Below are positions 60,991-64,000 of a stretch of DNA of 64,000 nucleotides, piece after piece. Location: assembly GCA_018889975.1 (NCBI GenBank), contig CP076546.1:3968001-4032000 (forward strand), in the 5' to 3' direction. Under the pieces are notes generated by a model. The model searched no databases. It was not told where the DNA came from and saw only the letters and a program-made list of their open reading frames with translations. Each line of letters opens with the position of its first letter. Positions within the stretch are counted from its first letter, which is position 1. The DNA is from Bacillus sp. NP157 (GTDB taxonomy: Bacteria; Pseudomonadota; Gammaproteobacteria; Xanthomonadales; Rhodanobacteraceae). The position numbers were made by a program, and so were the translations under genes.

Positions 60991-63900
60991 TGCTCACCCG
61001 TATCGTCGCCCTGTCGTTGCAGTACAAGGTGCTGGTGATCATCGGCTTCGTGCTCGTGGCCGCGTTTGGCTACCACGCCGCGCGCACGCTGCCGATCGAT
61101 GCCTTCCCCGACGTCACGCCGGTGCAGGTGAATGTCTACACCGAAGCCGCCGGCCTTGCCGCCGAAGACGTGGAAACCCTGCTCACCACGCCCGTCGAGT
61201 CGTCCCTTGCCGGCCTGCCCGGCGTGCAGGACGTGCGCTCGGTCAGCCTGTTCGGACTGTCTTATGTGTCGGTCTATTTCGACGACGACATGGATATCTA
61301 TTTCGCCCGCCAGCTCGTGAACGAACGGCTGCAACAGGTCGGTGAGCGGCTTCCGGCGGGTTATGGAAAGCCGGAGATGGGACCGAACACATCCGGCCTG
61401 GGCCAGGTGTTCTGGTACACCGTGGAGCGTGCCAGCGACACGGCGGCGGACGCGCCATCCGACATGGACCTGCGTGCACTGCAGGACTGGTCGATCCGGC
61501 TGATCCTGCGTACGGCGCCCGGCGTCGACGACGTGACCTCGTGGGGCGGCCAGCAGAAGCAGTACCAGGTGCGTGTCGATCCGCTTCGGCTGGCCGCGCA
61601 TTCGCTCGGCTTCAGGGACGTGATCGATGCGCTGGCCGCGAACAACGCGCAGGTCGGTGGCAACGTGCTCGACGTCGGCCGCGAGCAATACCTTGTCCGC
61701 GGCCTCGGGCTGGTGGAAAACGCGAAGGACATCGGCAGCATCGTGCTCACGTCCAGCGACGGAACGCCGGTCTACATCCGCGACGTCGCGACGGTGACCG
61801 AGGCCGGCGCGCCGCGCACGGGTGCGGTGACCCGCGATGGCAAGGAAGTGGTGCTGGGGCAGGCGCTCGCCCGCGTCGGCGAGAATGCGCGCAGCGTGGT
61901 CGACGCGGTCAAGGCGAAGCTGGAAACGGTACGAAAGGCGTTACCCAACGGAACGGTCGTCAAGCCCGTCTACGAACGCACCGACCTGGTCAACGCCGCG
62001 GTAGGTACCGCGGTGCGCGCGCTCATCGAGGGCTCGATCCTCGTCGCACTGGTGCTGTTCCTCTTCCTCGGCGAGTTGCGCAGCGCACTGATCGTCGTCG
62101 TGACCCTGCCCCTGGCCATGCTCATCGCGTTCATCTGCATGGGGCAGGCCGGGCTGTCGGCCAACCTGATGTCGCTTGCCGGCCTCGCGATCGGTATCGG
62201 CATGATGGTCGACGGTGCGGTGGTGATGGTGGAGAACGCTTTCAGGATCATGGCCGAGAAGCGTGCCGAAGGCGCGGGCGTCGACCGTTCCGCGGCGGTG
62301 TTGCAGGCGGCACGCGAAGTGGCGGCACCCATGGCCTTCGCGATCCTGATCATCATCGTGGTGTTCCTTCCGTTGCTCAGCCTGCAAGGGCTCGAAGGCA
62401 AGATGTTCAAGCCGATGGCATTCAACATCAGCTTCGCCATGGCCGGCTCATTGGTGCTTGCGCTGACCCTGGTGCCGGTGCTGGCCGCGCTGGTGCTCAA
62501 GCCGAAAGCCGAGAAGGACACGCGCCTGGTTGGCTACCTCAAGCGAGCCTATGCGCGGGTGCTGGGCTGGTCGCTCGCGCATCGCAGGGTCGTGCTCGGT
62601 ATCGCCGCTGCCGCGCTCATCGCGTCGCTCGCGCTGTTCCCGTTCCTCGGCAAGGAGTTCATGCCCAACCTCCGCGAGGGCGCCATCATGTGGCGGATCA
62701 CCTCGATCCCTTCCGCTTCCCTGGACGAGTCGATCGACATCTCGCGGCGCGTCGCCGACCGGATCAAGGCGAAGTTCCCGGAGGTGGACACGACGCTGGC
62801 GATGATCGGGCGCGCCGAGAAAGGCGAGACGGCGGACGTGAACTACATGGAGGTTTACACGCCGTTGAAGCAGGAGGCGCAGTGGCGCCGCGGCCAGACC
62901 CTGGAAAGCATCGAGGAAGCCATGCAGGCCGAACTCGGCGCGCTGCTACCCACGGCCGTGGTCAGTTACACCCAGCCGATCCAGATGCGTATCGAGGAAT
63001 TGATTTCCGGCGTGCGCGCCACGCTCGCGCTGAAGATCTATGGCGATGATCTCGCTCAGCTCGATCGCCTCGCCGCGGCCAGCAAGGCGGTGCTGGCCGG
63101 CGTGCCGGGCGTCGCCGACCTCGCCCTCGAAGCCAACCTGGGCAAGCCACAGGTACGCATCGCGGTGGACCGCGAAGCCCTTGCCCGCTATGGCCTGAAT
63201 GCCCAGGACATCCTCACCGTAGTTCGCAACGGCATCGGCGGCGAGCCCGTCGGCACGCTGCTGGACGGGGTGAAGCGTTTCGACCTGACGGTGCGACTCA
63301 ACGCGGCGAATACGGCCTCGCTGCAGGAACTCGAACGGATACCGCTACGGACGCCGTCCGGTGCACTGGTGCGGCTCGACCAGGTGGCCTCCCTTACCAC
63401 CGCGGAGGGCTACTCGTTCATCCGCCGCGAACAGCTGCAGCGCTACGCCGTGATCCAGATGGACGTGCGCGGCCGCGACATCGATGGCTTCGTCCGCGAC
63501 GCCAACGCGGCCCTGGCGACATCGGTACCGATGCCGACCGGCTACTACAGCGAATGGGGCGGCGCGTTCGAGAACCAGCAACGTGCGCTGGCACGGCTGG
63601 CGATCATCGTGCCGGCAACGATCTTCCTGATCTTCATCCTGCTCTATACCGCCTTCAACTCGACCAGGCATGCCGCGCTGATCCTTGCCAACGTGCCGTT
63701 CGCGACGATCGGCGGGGTCGTCGGCCTGTTCCTCACCGGGCAATACCTGTCGGTGCCCTCCGCGATCGGGTTCATCGCCGTGTTCGGCGTGGCCATGCTC
63801 AACGGTATCGTGCTGGTCAGCTTCCTCAACGAACAGCGCCGTGCGGGCATGGGCGTGCGTGAGGCCGTCTTACGCGGCACGGCGCTGCGACTGCGGCCGG

Positions 63901-64000
63901 TGTTGATGACGGCGAGCGTGGCGATCCTGGGCCTCGTGCCGATGCTGCTCTCCCGCGGTGTCGGCGCCGAGACCCAGCGTCCGCTGGCGACCGTCGTCGT
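60987..64000 (+). CDS. Heavy-metal RND efflux permease (CzcA/CusA type), 3' end outside window
   Basis: About 1004 residues are visible from ATG 60987, in an ATGA overlap with the adaptor (a second ATG follows at 60990). The frame is open to the window end at P-L-A-T-V-V-V, so only the tail is missing. Twelve-helix RND layout: F-P-D-V-T-P-V-Q-V, then helix 4 with M-M-V-D-G-A-V-V-M-V-E-N (Asp409, Glu416), then P-I-Q-M-R-I-E-E-L-I-S-G-V. The first Asp of the divalent-metal CzcA motif D-F-G is replaced (A-I-G-I-G), as in CusA-like pumps, while the periplasmic motif is CzcA-like. Metal specificity is therefore open. Confidence 0.93.
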   Translation, partial: MMLTRIVALSLQYKVLVIIGFVLVAAFGYHAARTLPIDAFPDVTPVQVNVYTEAAGLAAEDVETLLTTPVESSLAGLPGVQDVRSVSLFGLSYVSVYFDDDMDIYFARQLVNERLQQVGERLPAGYGKPEMGPNTSGLGQVFWYTVERASDTAADAPSDMDLRALQDWSIRLILRTAPGVDDVTSWGGQQKQYQVRVDPLRLAAHSLGFRDVIDALAANNAQVGGNVLDVGREQYLVRGLGLVENAKDIGSIVLTSSDGTPVYIRDVATVTEAGAPRTGAVTRDGKEVVLGQALARVGENARSVVDAVKAKLETVRKALPNGTVVKPVYERTDLVNAAVGTAVRALIEGSILVALVLFLFLGELRSALIVVVTLPLAMLIAFICMGQAGLSANLMSLAGLAIGIGMMVDGAVVMVENAFRIMAEKRAEGAGVDRSAAVLQAAREVAAPMAFAILIIIVVFLPLLSLQGLEGKMFKPMAFNISFAMAGSLVLALTLVPVLAALVLKPKAEKDTRLVGYLKRAYARVLGWSLAHRRVVLGIAAAALIASLALFPFLGKEFMPNLREGAIMWRITSIPSASLDESIDISRRVADRIKAKFPEVDTTLAMIGRAEKGETADVNYMEVYTPLKQEAQWRRGQTLESIEEAMQAELGALLPTAVVSYTQPIQMRIEELISGVRATLALKIYGDDLAQLDRLAAASKAVLAGVPGVADLALEANLGKPQVRIAVDREALARYGLNAQDILTVVRNGIGGEPVGTLLDGVKRFDLTVRLNAANTASLQELERIPLRTPSGALVRLDQVASLTTAEGYSFIRREQLQRYAVIQMDVRGRDIDGFVRDANAALATSVPMPTGYYSEWGGAFENQQRALARLAIIVPATIFLIFILLYTAFNSTRHAALILANVPFATIGGVVGLFLTGQYLSVPSAIGFIAVFGVAMLNGIVLVSFLNEQRRAGMGVREAVLRGTALRLRPVLMTASVAILGLVPMLLSRGVGAETQRPLATVV

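Noticed and set aside
1-64000. tRNA, rRNA, CRISPR arrays, integrases, complete insertion sequences
   Set aside because: None seen by eye on either strand; a covariance-model scan would be needed to exclude small RNAs.

Overview
The window is GC-rich, densely packed chromosomal DNA. I infer a gammaproteobacterium of the Xanthomonadales, most likely Rhodanobacteraceae (Luteibacter/Dyella-like). The basis is the mixture of TonB-dependent receptors with CAZymes, an mprF-virJ pair, many lone LysR/AraC/XRE regulators, copAB, an RND metal-efflux operon, and a REP family built on GTAGGAGCGCGC. This is a family-level impression, not a sequence search. I see no rRNA, tRNA, CRISPR array, integrase or complete insertion sequence.

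Layout: 0-11 kb is a glycan-degradation stretch: the end of a TonB-dependent receptor, a GH20 hexosaminidase lipoprotein, the giant helicase Lhr on the opposite strand, a secreted GH3 glucosidase and an outer-membrane MetA-like protein. From 11.1 to 12.9 kb lies an accessory-looking patch with small or unknown proteins and hairpin-rich non-coding DNA. 12.9-18.4 kb is an envelope lipid locus: virJ-mprF, divergent from an LtaS/OpgB-type phosphoglycerol transferase. 18.5-25.5 kb holds single genes (pirin, a BP74-like secreted protein, an LLM oxidoreductase with a PIN toxin, DUF6348, DUF72, an orphan response regulator, a GlxA regulator with an HD protein). 25.5-29.8 kb is iron uptake (FecA-like receptor and PepSY protein) followed by a B3 metallo-beta-lactamase. 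29.8-33.3 kb has an acyltransferase and LigD. 33.4-36.0 kb is copper resistance copAB. 36-45 kb has small enzymes, a LysR/NmrA divergent pair, a GH29 fucosidase, a DksA-like protein, a phosphatase, and a c-di-GMP protein next to a chemoreceptor. Both of the last two have sigma-28 (FliA)-like promoters. 44.8-48.7 kb is an XRE regulator divergent from a large Oar-like receptor, with repeated TTCGTAC half-sites in between. 48.9-57.8 kb holds a GST-DUF899-YheO operon, an FAD monooxygenase, an L,D-transpeptidase with an internal duplication, a secreted nuclease, an SDR-LysR pair and a hybrid histidine kinase. 57.9 kb to the end has dodecin and an RND heavy-metal efflux operon that runs off the window.

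Repeats are a notable feature. There are eight REP copies, several as inverted pairs, and one pair encloses a four-unit 24-bp tandem repeat. A second, unrelated family of long imperfect inverted repeats occurs twice. Starts were moved downstream from the longest open frame wherever a Shine-Dalgarno site, a signal peptide or a stop/start overlap supported it. All family names come from motifs read by eye.
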